NCBI GenBank assembly: GCA_003991915.1
Contig: RQTK01000103.1
Location: 270,539 to 334,538, forward strand
From: Elysia chlorotica
Taxonomy: Eukaryota > Mollusca > Gastropoda > Plakobranchidae
DNA: 64,000 nt
Direction of reading: 5' to 3'
Positions 52,521-64,000 of this stretch are shown piece by piece. Position numbers and translations under genes: made by a program. The notes under the pieces are model-generated. The model was not told where the DNA came from and ran no database searches. It worked only from the letters and a program-made list of their open reading frames with translations. Numbering within the stretch: the first letter of the stretch is position 1; each line of letters starts with the position of its first letter.

Positions 52521-53100
52521 AATCTAAAAAGAATTACCTATAGGAAAAGAGAAATTAATAGGCTATACCACTACATAAGCGGACGACCCAAGACTTCCTC
52601 AATATTACAATGCCCTATTCACTACACTTCAGTATTACTAGATCTATGACTTGGACTACAAACCACAGCAGGCTTATGAGTTTACAAAGTAAACACTCGT
52701 TAACTCCCACAGTGCAGATCTAGACTAGATTTATATCTAGATCTAGACAGGAATTCCAGAGGTCTAGATCTAGATTCTAGATGTAGTAATTATTTTTAAG
52801 GATTGCGTATCATACATTTCAGTCACTATATCTAAGTGGAGAAAGTTTTCTAAATAAGATATTCTCACCTTTTAGGTTCAGCAAAAAACAACATTGCTGT
52901 CAATAAAAGAGATAAATCTTCAAAACATTGATCCTAATCGAAAGCTAAGGAGGCTTCCATCTTGGAAATATTTAACTTTGCCTTGTTTGCACCATCCCAA
53001 GTTAAGTTCTAAAATATTTGTAAACCTTTTCTAAGTAAACTAGATTCATGTAATCTTACTGAAAAATGTTTGTTTTTTTTTTTCAAAATGTTGAATTATT
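51750..53100 (+). repeat. Duplicated 1.36-kb block, copy 1
   Basis: From aataaactccaaacttttca (51751) through the P-like transposase exon, a TCTAGA array (52720-52790) and aggttcagcaaaaaacaaca (52876). It recurs almost unchanged from 53113, with the offset growing from 1362 to about 1385 bp because of small indels. Confidence 0.93.
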
Positions 53101-53109
53101 ATATAAACT

Positions 53110-53890
53110 TTAAATAAACTCCAAACTTTTCAAAATATCTATGTTCTGGTTCTTACAAACATCATCCTTCTGTGTCACATAACCAGCAATATAAACTAAA
53201 CTGTGCTTTATCTCATCTTTCAATGAATATTCCAACCCTGGCAACTTTTCTACCAACCCACAAACATCCTCTGCACATTGAAAATTGACATTTATGACAA
53301 GTATGACCAGAGTCTGTAGAAAACTCATATATCAGCAAGTAATCGCAGCAATACTTTTGTTTGAAATATATTAACTTTTTCTAGTATTTGTTGGACATTC
53401 ATAAAGTATGTTCCACCACTGCCCTGTCTTACTTTTCTGAAGGCCCTTTCAATGGGATCTGTAGTGAACTTTAAAAGTAAAACATAGTCGGAAGATTCCA
53501 ACAAAAATTTAACAAGATCATTGATGCCATTGCATTTATAGATGCTGGATTGCTAGAGAGGTATCACAGGTTAATTTCTTCACTCTTTTACCTTGTTCTC
53601 CTTGTAAATATAATGCAAAGACAGAAAACTCCTTTATCTTGTTTAATCGAGCATCATCTTGAGAATAAATGGCTTCACACAGAGGGTCTCAAAGTTGTTT
53701 GACTTCAAAAATAGATTTTACATTCATTATCTCCCAAAATTCAATCACTTTAGAAATAAAATTTGCTGTCCCATCCACATTGTCCTCTTGCATACCATTT
53801 GCTTTCATTCATTTTTCTTCTACTACTAAATCCCTTGGTGATCGAAAATAGACAGTAATATTGTCATTAACATTAATAATCTAAAAAAAA
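53110..53890 (-). mobile_element. P-element-like transposase fossil, copy 2 (partial)
   Basis: Same protein blocks as copy 1, including DPIERAFRKVRQGSGGTYF and IKHSLVYIAGYVTQKD. The C-terminal portion seen at 51480-51740 is absent. After GGTYF this copy keeps a slightly longer frame (MNVQQILEKVNIF) than copy 1. It is broken and inactive. Confidence 0.8.
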
Positions 53891-54490
53891 ATACCTATAA
53901 AGAAAAAGAGAAATTAATAGGCTATAATAAAACACTACATAAGACTTTAAAGCGGACGATCCAAAACTTCCTCAATATTACAATGCCCTATTCAATACAC
54001 TTCAGTATAACTAGATCTATGACTTGGACTACAAACTACAGTAGGCTTATGAGTTCACAAAGTAAACACTCGTTAACTCCCACAGTGAAGATCTAGACTA
54101 GATTTAGATAAAGAACTAGACTGAATTTTAGATCTAGAATCTAGAGGTCTAGATCTAGATCTAGATCTAGTAATTATTTTTAAGGATTGTGTATCATACA
54201 TTGCAGTCACTAGATCTAAGTGGAGAAAGTTTTCTAAATAAGATATTCTCACCTTTTAGGTTCAGCAAAAAACAACATTGCTGTCAATAAAAGATATAAA
54301 TCCTCAAAAATTTGATACTAATCGAAAGCTAAGGAGGCTACCATCTTGGAAATATTCAACTTTGCCTTGTTTGCACCATCCCAAGTTAAATTCCAAAAAT
54401 ATTTGTAAAAGTTTTCTAAGTAAACTAGATTCATGTAATCTTACTGAAAAATGTTTTGTTTTATTTTTCAAAATGTTGAATTAATATTAA
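53113..54490 (+). repeat. Duplicated 1.36-kb block, copy 2
   Basis: Direct tandem copy of 51750-53100. Its TCTAGA array (54110-54170) is longer than in copy 1. Confidence 0.93.
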
Positions 54491-54571
54491 TAACTTTTAA
54501 AAATATTTAAAAAAACATTTCATGGGACTTGAAAGTGGTAAAAGACGTTTGGTCTTTAGAAAAAAATAATT

Positions 54572-54844
54572 TTGGCTTCTAGTCTGGACTTTAGCCGGCT
54601 TCAACAGAGAGAAGTAATCACCGCCTCCACATTTTTAAATGGTCTGCACGATGAGGAGGCTGTTAATATAGTAAGCTATGATCTCAGTACGAAAGGCATA
54701 ATGGCACAACCTCAATTGGTCAATCAATCTTCATTTTATGAATATTGCAATGGATGTCATTATAATTTCATTGGAAATATATCTGATGGACTGGTAGCAA
54801 TAATTTCGAAATGTAATATTATGTTGTTTTTTTTTTTTGTTTAA
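54572..54844 (+). other. Unidentified open frame sharing a segment with 51044-51108
   Basis: 90 codons beginning MASSLDFSRLQQREVITAST and containing FLNGLHDEEAVNIVSYDL. The part QPQLVNQSSFYEYCNGCHY is also encoded at 51048-51104, where it ends in a stop. It is probably part of the same composite transposon as the P-like fragments; the function is unknown. Confidence 0.35.
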
Positions 54845-55429
54845 CTAGATGGAAGTATTAACTCATTATTCATTAAAAAAAAATACTTTCATTAAAACTT
54901 CATTAACTTATTTTGCACCTTAAAATCCATTTAGTCATTGTTTATACAAGTTTAGCATAATTTAAAGTAATTTTAATACCTACTTTTTAAGACTTGTACA
55001 TTTGCCAAGAATTCCTATCACATTTTAGAAATGTTTCTCTTTTCTCGATTTTGTGTGACGTACATACACAAACTGTGTAAATATGTTCTATATTTTTTAA
55101 ACCCTTGTTCATGCAAATTTAAGAACTAGATGTTTTAAAACAACATATTATCAATGTTTTTCGCTTTTACATTTGTGTGTGCTACAAAGTAGTTCTCATG
55201 TTCCTTTTGGAGGAGCAAGATGACGAGCTTTAACTTTAAGGCAGGGTCCTTGGCAAGTCCAAGAACTACTGGTCTTGAGCAGCTGACATTTTTTTTAGGG
55301 TCTGGGAGGGGGGGAACTAACCAATTATATCTAACAGGAATAACTGTGTCAGGCAACATCAAACCATTTTTTTCATCTGCTATCTCTGCAGTTTATTTTG
55401 TGAATATAACTTGAATTGAAAACATAGAA

Positions 55430-55652
55430 TAGCTAATTCTGTAAAGCCTAAATATTTGTTATTTACCTTCCTAAAATTAGATAGGAACAAAATCTCATCA
55501 TCATAGTTATCATACGGTAGCTGCCAATTTTTAACTGGCAATGCATTTCTAGGCACTTCTTGCAAACAGACATCTAAGTAGACTACGGTATCTGGTAGCC
55601 CAGTAGGTAATGCTTCAGACTGTTGAACAGGAGGTACAGGTACAAGGTTCAA
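55430..55652 (-). other. Exon-like minus-strand open frame, unidentified
   Basis: The minus strand reads TVVYLDVCLQEVPRNALPVK then NWQLPYDNYDDEILFLSNF, ending in a donor-like AAG|gtaaat near 55466. The peptide has non-repetitive, coding-like composition. The upstream part overlaps a tRNA-like SINE head (about 55590-55655, caaggttcaaatga). It may be an exon of another transposon or of a neighbouring gene; I do not recognise it. A second minus-strand open frame lies at 55135-55362. Confidence 0.3.
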
Positions 55653-55839
55653 ATGAATCTCAGCTTATGCCCTGGTATCCATAAAATTTTGTTCTAGATA
55701 CATAGGCGATGTAAAACCAATCAGGAGTACAGTGGAATCTGCTTAGTAAAAACCTCTTGGGGACAGCCTAAATGTTAAGTTTATCCAAAGTTCATATTGA
55801 ACAGTTAAGTAATAAAAAGAGAACTAGTTTAGTTAGTTT

Positions 55840-56085
55840 AAGCCTCTTGATTCCTTGTGGAACATAGGGCCGCAGCAACTACCCTCCACCTGACTCGATT
55901 TTGGCTGGTCCTCTTCAGCTCGGCCCATGTGGTACCGGCAGCTTTTATCTCTGCGTCGGTGCTTCTCCGCCAAGTCTGCTTTGGACGGCCGACCTTTCTT
56001 TTTCCTTGGGGATTCCACTCCAGGGCTTGCCTTGTGATGTTGTATACAGGCTTTCAAAGTGTGTGGCCTATCCAACCCCATTTAT
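55840..56085 (-). mobile_element. 3' end of a LINE reverse transcriptase ORF
   Basis: The minus strand reads GWIGHTL, stop, then ITRQALEWNPQGKRKVGRPK, TWRRSTDAEIKAAGTTWAEL, RTSQNRVRWRVVVAALCST and RNQEA stop. This is the standard C-terminal tail of many metazoan LINE ORF2 proteins. One in-frame TGA is visible. It is a 5'-truncated dead copy. Confidence 0.85.
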
Positions 56086-58560
56086 GTTTTTTGAAAAAAG
56101 GGAATTGGTTCCTCAGAAGTAGTTTATATAAAGCCGTAGTTTATATTAGCGTTAATTTTAAGTGATATTTATTGTATGTGTGATGGACAGAAAAAGTGCA
56201 GAATTAATCTTCATCCAATGACCCTTTATTTAGCTACTGCGTATTTGACTAAATTGCTTTTTGCTGTGAAGTGAATCTGAACCTTTCTTTAGCTATTGGA
56301 ATCTCTTGACATCGTCAAATGTTTTCAATCACGTATATTATTATATGTATGCTATATTTATGCTAATTTCAGCTGTGGTGATGATCTTTATTTATCCATG
56401 TTAATTTTCAATCTATCTTGTACTTGTAGGTTTGCATCTAAGTCATGATGTTTGAAGTGTCACTTTTCACACGAACCCGATGAGTTTTGAGTTTTAAGAA
56501 ATAAAATGCTATGTAAAATTTGTCAGATTTATTGTCCGATACTCCGATACTTGGTTTGCGTTTACCTATCCATAAAAAATGGTATATCCTGTTGGTATAC
56601 ACTGTATTACCCATATTTACTTTGATAGCCTAACACATAACAAAACAAAAAGACAAAAGAGCTAATGAATCGCTCTCGCAAGGATCACAAAAAGATATTT
56701 TGAAAATAGTCAAAAATACTGCAACTTAAAAAAATGATGATTCCAAAGGAAAAGGGAATAAACAAAAAAAGTTTTATATTATATTATAAGAGTTTGATTA
56801 GTTATTGAAATGATCATAAAAGCCAATGATTTCTTAATAACATTATTAGTAATCAAATATAAAAATAAATGAGTATTGGTATAAACCTATAGAGTATGAT
56901 TCACTGAAAACAATGGTGGTCGCTGTACTGATCAGGGGGGTGGGGGAAGGGGTGAACTGCCAGGATGAAATCTACAACGAATGGTAGAGCAAGGTTAAGC
57001 TTTGGTTCTCGTGTTTTAATTTTTTTTTATAAGATACATTGTTCAAAGGAGCAGCTACTCTTAGTCATATCTTGTATCTTGTGACATCATACCGAAATAA
57101 ATCAAAACAAGATGCAAAGCAGTTGAACTACATACATGTAATTGGTTTCCATTCTGTAAGCTTACTCGTCATATCTTATAAGTAAAAAGAATAACTATTA
57201 CACTGACCTAATTAACTTGATTTGATGCACCCTTTTGTGATGCACTGTGATATTAGAATCCCATGAGCTTTTGTTCTATGCCTGTCAACCTCTTTTGCTC
57301 TCTATTTCAAGTAAAGTAATGCCGACATGTAATGTAGACATTATTAACTTTTCCAAGACATCTCAATTTGAGAGTTGTTCATGTACAAATTTGATTATTT
57401 CGGAAAAAGCAACACTCTCTCCACTCCTGGTTTAACATCTCATAGTCCTTGGCCTCAGTGAAATGACCTATATCGCGGACTGTACTAACTTTTCAAGGAC
57501 AAAATGTTTGTAGCCTCTTAGAGTTTGGGATTCAAGTTAAATCATAGTTTTAGAATGGACTTTAATTAAATTTTTGATACATTGTAAAAGGAGTATAAAT
57601 TTCATATAACGAACAAAGTATGTTTAGAATGTAGACTTTTTAAATCTCGTAAACCAATTTGGATTAAAACATCTTTTCTGCTTTCAATCTAGCATAGGCA
57701 TGGAACCACTTGCGTCGTGTGATTACGTGTTAAAGCGGTTTTGAAGTGAACACTATATTTATTATTTAAACACAAGAATAATTGTGTCCGTAAGAGCTCT
57801 AGTGTATAAGCATTACAAGTTCACAAATGAAATGCGATGATCTATCAAATAAGTCTTCTCATTTTAGAGTGTTTTAGAAATGAGATATTGAATATTTTAC
57901 AAGTGAGGTGACGAAATATTTAATAAGGCGTGTCGATGGATCTATATTATTAAATCAGCAATATATTGCCATGGTTATCAGATGTCTAAACAAGTGTGAG
58001 AAAAAAGATCATCACAAACCACAATGAAAACTGATCGAAGCCAATTTGCAAGAATATTAAATTTTTGGGAATAAATTAGGGATGGACAAATAAAAAAACA
58101 AGCTAACTTTATTAAATTTTTGGGAATAAATTAGGGATGGACAAATAAAAAAACAAGCTAACTTTATAAGAGCGCTTCGTGGTTACAACGTGAGCGTATA
58201 TAAGTAATTGGAACCAATACCAGCGTTGTTATGGAAGATGATCGTTTATTTTGATTACTTATCAATGAAACCATAAGCTATAGTTTATTACACTTGCGTT
58301 GGAAATAATATCCATCTTTTTTAAACTGTTGCATTAAATATGAATCAATAGATCGCCTGAGTAACAGGTTGGAGCTAAAGCCCCATGCTTCAAGTCAGAC
58401 GACGCCACTGGTGGAAGCAATAACTTTCCACTGTTATTTTTACAGTGTGCATGTATTTTAAATCCTAGTTAACTAGTGTATACGGTAAAAAAAAACAAAA
58501 CAATAGTGAATTTCAACCTTAGTTAAATTGCAACATAAATGTCGGTGACTATAATCACCA
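56086..58560. other. Intergenic DNA, nothing identified
   Basis: AT-rich DNA without recognisable genes or elements apart from the short 55-bp duplication listed separately. Confidence 0.5.
58056..58165 (+). repeat. Perfect 55-bp tandem duplication
   Basis: attaaatttttgggaataaa to acaagctaacttt occurs at 58056 and again at 58111 without a difference, so it is very recent or an assembly artefact. Confidence 0.97.
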
Positions 58561-58583
58561 ATTTAGTTATTTTCCACTGTGCT

Positions 58584-58943
<360 letters not shown>

Positions 58944-59159
58944 NNNNNNNNNNNNNNNNNNNNNNNNNNNNNNNNNNNNNNNNNNNNNNNNNNNNNNNNN
59001 NNNNNNNNNNNNNNNNNNNNNNNNNNNNNNNNNNNNNNNNNNNNNNNNNNNNNNNNNNNNNNNNNNNNNNNNNNNNNNNNNNNNNNNNNNNNNNNNNNNN
59101 NNNNNNNNNNNNNNNNNNNNNNNNNNNNNNNNNNNNNNNNNNNNNNNNNNNNNNNNNNN
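58944..59159. other. Assembly gap (N run)
   Basis: 216 unknown bases, entered from an AGT microsatellite on the left and left into an ATT microsatellite on the right. The true length is unknown. Confidence 0.99.
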
Positions 59160-59211
<52 letters not shown>

Positions 59212-59212
59212 G
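59160..59212. repeat. (ATT)n microsatellite right of the gap
   Basis: Pure tat/att triplets bordering the N run. Confidence 0.97.
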
Positions 59213-60840
59213 CTAAAACATGCATCACGATCGTTAATAACGAAACAGACACACTGCGCAGTTCCTCCCGGCTGAGTCAGTGACAGATTGACATACAGTG
59301 TATTATAGTCTGGAGCGGTGCCAGGCAGGTTGATATGCTCGGGTGTAGAGTTACAGATCATTCTGATTATGGCTGACAATTAGTTATGTTTCGGATAAAA
59401 CCCAAACAGTTGTTTTAAATGTAATGTTATTTTCGTAAGCTGACTCTTATCTCCAAAATGTTGGTCATTAACCCAATTTCGAAAATGACTCATACTGTAT
59501 GTTTCAATTGTTTGCACCGAGATAGGTAAATATCTCTCAACATGAACTCTAGTGCACACCCTTATGTAATCATGTACAATATTATAGGCCTACACGTTCC
59601 GTTAAATGTATCTCATTTTTGTCATCCGATGATTATTCCCAAAATATTGACTATTGGTGTAATATGTGGAATTATTATCATTGACCAGTTAAATAGAAAC
59701 TCAGTAGCCTAGATATTGTAATGTCGAATTCCGTCCTTGACCGATGAAGTGTTCGGATAAGCGGTATTATGCTGAAATTATTCATTGTTTTTTACTTTAG
59801 GTAGTTATAAAAGATATAAATTAGCACAGGCTGGGACTAAGCGTACGTTGAGCCATTGACCTCTCATCGTTTGATCCAAAGTGCATGGTTGCCCCTACTG
59901 CCGCTATGTCTAGCTCTCTTCCATCAGTTGGCACTACGGTACATTACGTACGTCCTGTTAGCTTCTGGGCAAAAAAGATGCAGTGTAGTCATACGATCTA
60001 CCTCTAGCTCTTCCTTCTCTCTTTATCTGGAAACCAAAAGTGTAGGAAAGCGATATTGATCCTTTTGTGAACAGAAATAGACAGTCTGTGGTTGGAGCAA
60101 TTATTTTGTTATGTTGTAATTATATAATAAATTATATGAGCCTTTCAATGGTAAAGTTAACGAAAATTTCATTTGAACCAGTGAGTGCATATAGGTAGGC
60201 CTACTACTAACAGGACCATTTTTACTGTCTTAGTCTAAAAAAAAATGAAAACATCCACGGTATGGGCTCTAAAAAATGGCAATGAACAAATAAGAAGGTG
60301 GTCCAAATGAGGAGAGGCCTATGACACGATGACACACAAAATGTGGCATGTGCACAGAAATTTTCTCGATTTCTAATACAGAATTTATTACATGTATATG
60401 TCTGCCTCAGCTTCTCTCAGTTATCTTTGTTTCTGTCTTTCTCTGAATGATTCTATAATACGTCTACTTTACACATTCTCACGCTTTTTTTGTCCCATAG
60501 ACTATATTTTCAAACTAGCTTGATCCACTGATTTAATCTCTGCTTAATTGATTAATACATGTGTTAAAACCACTTCAAATCAGTAATAGTAGTGCAGTGT
60601 ATTCTTCTTCATAGATAGTTCATATTCTTCTTCATTATGTTGTCATTTCGTCAAAAATTTTCTCATAAGTGTACTATCCTGCTTCACCAAACTCCGTCTA
60701 GTTCTCATAACTAACCACACCCAACATAATCCCTAGAACGCATTACAATTTTTATGATCGATCAGAAACATAAATATACTTTTAAGATCGTGTGTAGCAG
60801 TGTGTAATGCCTACTTAGAAGACATTAATTTGTTCTTTTT

Positions 60841-60896
<56 letters not shown>

Positions 60897-61072
60897 ACTC
60901 ATGAAAATATCAACAATCGGAGTACAAGTTGATCAAGGAGCCGAAACTCAGACAACCAAACAAAAAGAGATAATTATGGTGTATCTAAGTAAGAAAAAGT
61001 TTATCGAATCATGGCGAACGTGTTTTGCATTCTTTGCCTACGGGCTAGATTACGCATCAGCACAAAGATACT
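59213..61072. other. Intergenic DNA with (TTG)n tract
   Basis: Nothing recognisable except a (TTG)n microsatellite at 60841-60896. Small open frames at 59856-60059 and 60841-61086 show no motif. Confidence 0.5.
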
Positions 61073-61207
61073 ACCACAGACTCTAGATATTAGCGAGATG
61101 GTGTCCAAAGTGACGTCAAAGTGCGAAAGGGCAAGGCTGCGTGACGCGTGCTGGGGGTGTCATTTTGGCATTACGGCAGTTGCAGGCATAACTGAGGGCG
61201 TTTTTAA
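61073..61207 (+). repeat. Dispersed repeat, right copy, with CRE-like palindrome
   Basis: The same ordered blocks as 1738-1900. At 61111-61118 it contains the perfect palindrome tgacgtca (a consensus CREB/ATF site); the left copy has tgatgtca at the equivalent place. Confidence 0.65.
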
Positions 61208-62059
61208 TATGGATTAAAGAAGGAACGTTGACTTCAACCGTTCGTTTTTTCTTATAATCAAAATTGATTGTATTGTTTTTTTTTCAATCAACCTTTCCTT
61301 GTCAAATTTTATTTACACAAAACTCTAAATAGTTTATACCCGCATAAACAGCAAACTATGAATAAAAACTAAGCAATAAATAAAACAAAAAAGTAAATAA
61401 ATAATGAGCGAAGTACATGTAGGCTACCGCTTAATAGCGATTTGGGAAAAACGTGGCATAGTATCTACTGTTTGTTGACTGTTTGTTTTTCTGGTAGCAC
61501 TTTTTGCACACACACACACACACACAAACTCTTTTTGCAACTGTTTATGCAAATAGCCATGTTTTACATTGGTGGTTTTTCTTTTATTTGTTTGTTTTTG
61601 GGGTGTTTTTGTTTTTGTTTTGTTTTTGTTTTTTGCTTTGTTTTTGTTGTTGTTACTGTTGTTGTTTTGAAGATGTTTAGGGGCGCTGCAGGATACATTG
61701 CAAAGCTTGAGGTGCCAAGGCCTTGTGGAATTTCGCTGCCTTAATTTTGCTGACAGATGGTTGAACTATACATGTATACGCAAATTCGCCTTCATGCAGC
61801 GTCTCGCTATAGATCGTCTCTGATATTACCAGTGACCACATCGCGCATGTAAATTTTCAAGGCTGTGGTCAGTGTTGAATCTTGATAGGCTATACACGCA
61901 GGCCTACTGCTTCAAATCAGCAAATCAATGATAATGACTTGTGTTAAAAAGGAATAGGCCTACGCCTAATATTTCCTTTGTCGCCACCAAAAGCATGAAG
62001 TCAGCAGTTAAATATCCCCTTGCGATTGCGACATCACAGTACTGTTCTTGTGAAACCTA

Positions 62060-62150
62060 GAGTGCAATGTAGGGATCCAACAGCCAGGGTTCAAACTCGG
62101 GACCTTTTGCGTCGGAAGCTGATGTTCTACCCCTGGATCACCCCCCCCCC
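62060..62150 (-). repeat. SINE head, minus strand
   Basis: The reverse complement gives gatccaggggtagaacatca, gcttccgacgcaaaaggtcc and gggttt-like gagtttgaaccctgg. This is the same head as the full-length copy at 21741. A poly-C run (62143-62158) adjoins it; the body is missing. Confidence 0.75.
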
Positions 62151-62239
62151 CCCCCCCTTGGTGAGAATACATGCACACAGATGTATGGCTGGCTTGAAGA
62201 GTGTTCGTGTCTAACTTCGTATCAATTGAACAAGAATAA

Positions 62240-62720
62240 TATAGTAGGATGTATCAGAAGAATGCACGTTTCGGGGATATGGTATGATTTGAGGATTGTG
62301 TCCAGTTTGAGGACAAGGTTTCATCTGGGGAAAATGTGCTTTTTCGAGAGTAATAATGTGGTTTGATGAGATTATGATTCTTTGGTGAGAATGTGTGGTT
62401 TGACAAGATTGTAGTTCTTTTAGGAGAATGTGTAATTTTAGGAGACTGTGCTTCTTTCAGGAGAAGGTGTGGTTTAGGGTGAGTGTCCAGTTTGAGGAAA
62501 ATTTGCTTCTTTGAAGAGAAGGCTTGGTTTGAGGAGAAGGTGTGGTTTGGGGAGAGTGTCCAGTTTGAAGGAAATGTGCTTCTTTGAAGAGAAGGCGTGG
62601 CTTGATGAAAGGGCGTGGTTTGAGAAGATGTGGTTTGGAGAGAGTGTCCGGTTTGAAGAGTGTGTGATTTTTGTAATAGTTGTGGTTTGGGGAGTGTTCA
62701 GTTTAAAAAAAATCCCACAA
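62240..62720 (+). repeat. G/T-purine minisatellite
   Basis: Many variants of gtgtggtttgaggagaa and gtgtccagtttgaggaaaat. A longer 73-bp register is visible between 62464 and 62537 (aaggtgtggttt). The strand is purine-rich and G-rich. Confidence 0.8.
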
Positions 62721-63249
62721 TGTTTATTTGAGGACACCCTTTATTGCCATTTTAAAGTTGACATTTGTGTGTGTTGACTTAAATGTGTATGTATGTATCA
62801 ATTATAACAATGTAAATAAAAAGATTAACCATTGGTTGGTTTAAAAAAATATGTTGTAAAAAAGGTCTGGGGTGATCACAATCGTGTTAATAAATTCAGC
62901 ACGTTTCAACTGATTTTTTGTTTGTGGTCTTTGGTGCCGTTTTCACCAAGCTTATTGTTTTTTATGTCGGTAAAAGCGTCAGGAACATACTTTTGTTTCC
63001 CCCCACCCCCCAACATTTTTTTTTTCATTTTAGGATAGGCGTACGGTTACACTTCAAGATTAGTGCAAGACCTTAGGCCTACGTGTTATTGTGAGATTCA
63101 TTGCAAGTTACGTGAGAAATATCGAACTATTATTGTATCGATAGTTTATAAACTAAAATTATTTCAAGACATTGTAGCCTATAGCTGCAAAACATCGACA
63201 TAAAAGTTACATACTTGTATATATATTGAAAAATATTTCGATCGCCTAT

Positions 63250-63902
63250 GAGTGTCCGTTCATAGCACGAACGCGGCCAACGCAACCTTTTAGCTGTTCA
63301 GTCATTCAAATAGAGCGCAAAACGCGAACGCGAAAAACCGCGCAGGCCATACGGATTTCGAGACGGATCGTCACTTTCTTGTGAAAGTTAAATTTTTGGT
63401 CATTTTGTTATTTCTGAATCATGGAACAGACATCAAGGAGATGACAGCTCTCATACTATCGTGATTCCATTATATATTTTTTTCAGAGCTAAAATGGCGT
63501 CATTATGAAGACTGCTGACATGAAAGTTAAAACGTATTTAATTAATGAATTGGTTCATAAAGTTATGTTATTTTCTTTTCAAGTTCCATACCATTGTTGA
63601 AACAGCAAATTAAATTGAAATTCATTTCGATCCCATAAATGTCAGTCCAACTTTCTCTTCCATGACTGCAAGTTCCCATTTTCGTAAATGATTCGAGGGT
63701 GGTGGTACTAGCTGATTGGCTAAAACAACTTGATAGCAAGAAAGTCGACACGGGGTTCTCAAGAATTCGTTCTATGCGGTCGACTGAGCGAACAAGTGTT
63801 TGTTCGCATTCGCGTTTGCACACTAATTGAAAGGTTCCTCTTTGAAATGACAACCATTTCAGGACGAAAACCCGCGTTCGCGCTCTGTATAAACGGACAG
63901 TG
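63250..63902. mobile_element. Inverted-repeat (foldback/MITE-like) element at right edge
   Basis: The left end gagtgtccgttcatagcacg and the right end, read in reverse complement (cactgtccgtttatacagag), are similar inverted repeats. Each continues into (a/g)cgaacgcg. Sub-terminal CG-rich blocks (aaaacgcgaacgcg at 63320, ttcgcattcgcgttt at 63803) are also inverted. The 650-bp length with no convincing ORF suggests a non-autonomous DNA transposon. No clear target duplication was found. Confidence 0.6.
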
Positions 63903-64000
63903 ATCAAAGTATCAAGAGGAATTAAAATCGTGACACAATGTTTGAGCATTATATATCACATACATAAAAACAAAACAACCAAAGACAAAAATATTACGAT

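Noticed and set aside
63563-63949. 128-codon minus-strand open frame
   Set aside because: It lies within and across the end of the inverted-repeat element, has no recognisable motif and has unremarkable composition.

Overview
The window is animal genomic DNA, most likely from a mollusc and probably a gastropod. It is AT-rich with long introns. It is littered with tRNA-derived SINE copies, triplet microsatellites and short palindromic arrays of the TCTAGA/AGATCT type. One host gene dominates it: the plus-strand gene for the alpha regulatory subunit of phosphorylase b kinase (PHKA type). About 36 coding exons can be placed from the start ATG at 4660 to the stop at 50682. Exon borders were set by GT/AG sites, phase continuity and comparison with animal PHKA proteins recalled from memory. 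The protein begins MRSRSNSG, carries the glucoamylase-like N-terminal half, a Ser/Thr-rich linker and a conserved C-terminal half, and ends in a CAAX farnesylation box (CCIS).

Layout. 1-4640: upstream DNA with TCTAGA arrays, a local duplication and a tRNA-like SINE head; no upstream exon could be fixed. 4641-16680: exons 1-15 (N-terminal glucoamylase-like domain). 16681-24594: a large intron region holding two alternative versions of exon 16 (16a and 16b), a LINE reverse transcriptase fossil and SINEs. 24595-35604: exons 17-25, including a cluster of small linker exons in which two extra cassettes are possible. 37544-50682: exons 26-37, with a 58-bp minisatellite grown out of the 3' end of exon 34 and a hAT-type MITE. 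51480-54490: a broken P-element-like transposon whose middle part is tandemly duplicated. 54500-64000: intergenic DNA with the 3' end of a LINE, unidentified ORFs, microsatellites, an assembly gap (58944-59159), a minisatellite and a 650-bp inverted-repeat element at the right edge.

The most interesting signal is the 16a/16b pair. Both are 145 nt long with the same phases, and they encode homologous but diverged 49-residue segments. Joining both, or neither, shifts the frame into a stop. This looks like an obligate mutually exclusive splicing switch in the kinase alpha subunit. Other points worth a look are an in-frame 57-codon candidate cassette after exon 1, a triplicated splice-acceptor region before exon 23, and the exon-derived minisatellite made of serial copies of a 5' splice site. 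One short exon, expected between 35604 and 37544, was not found.
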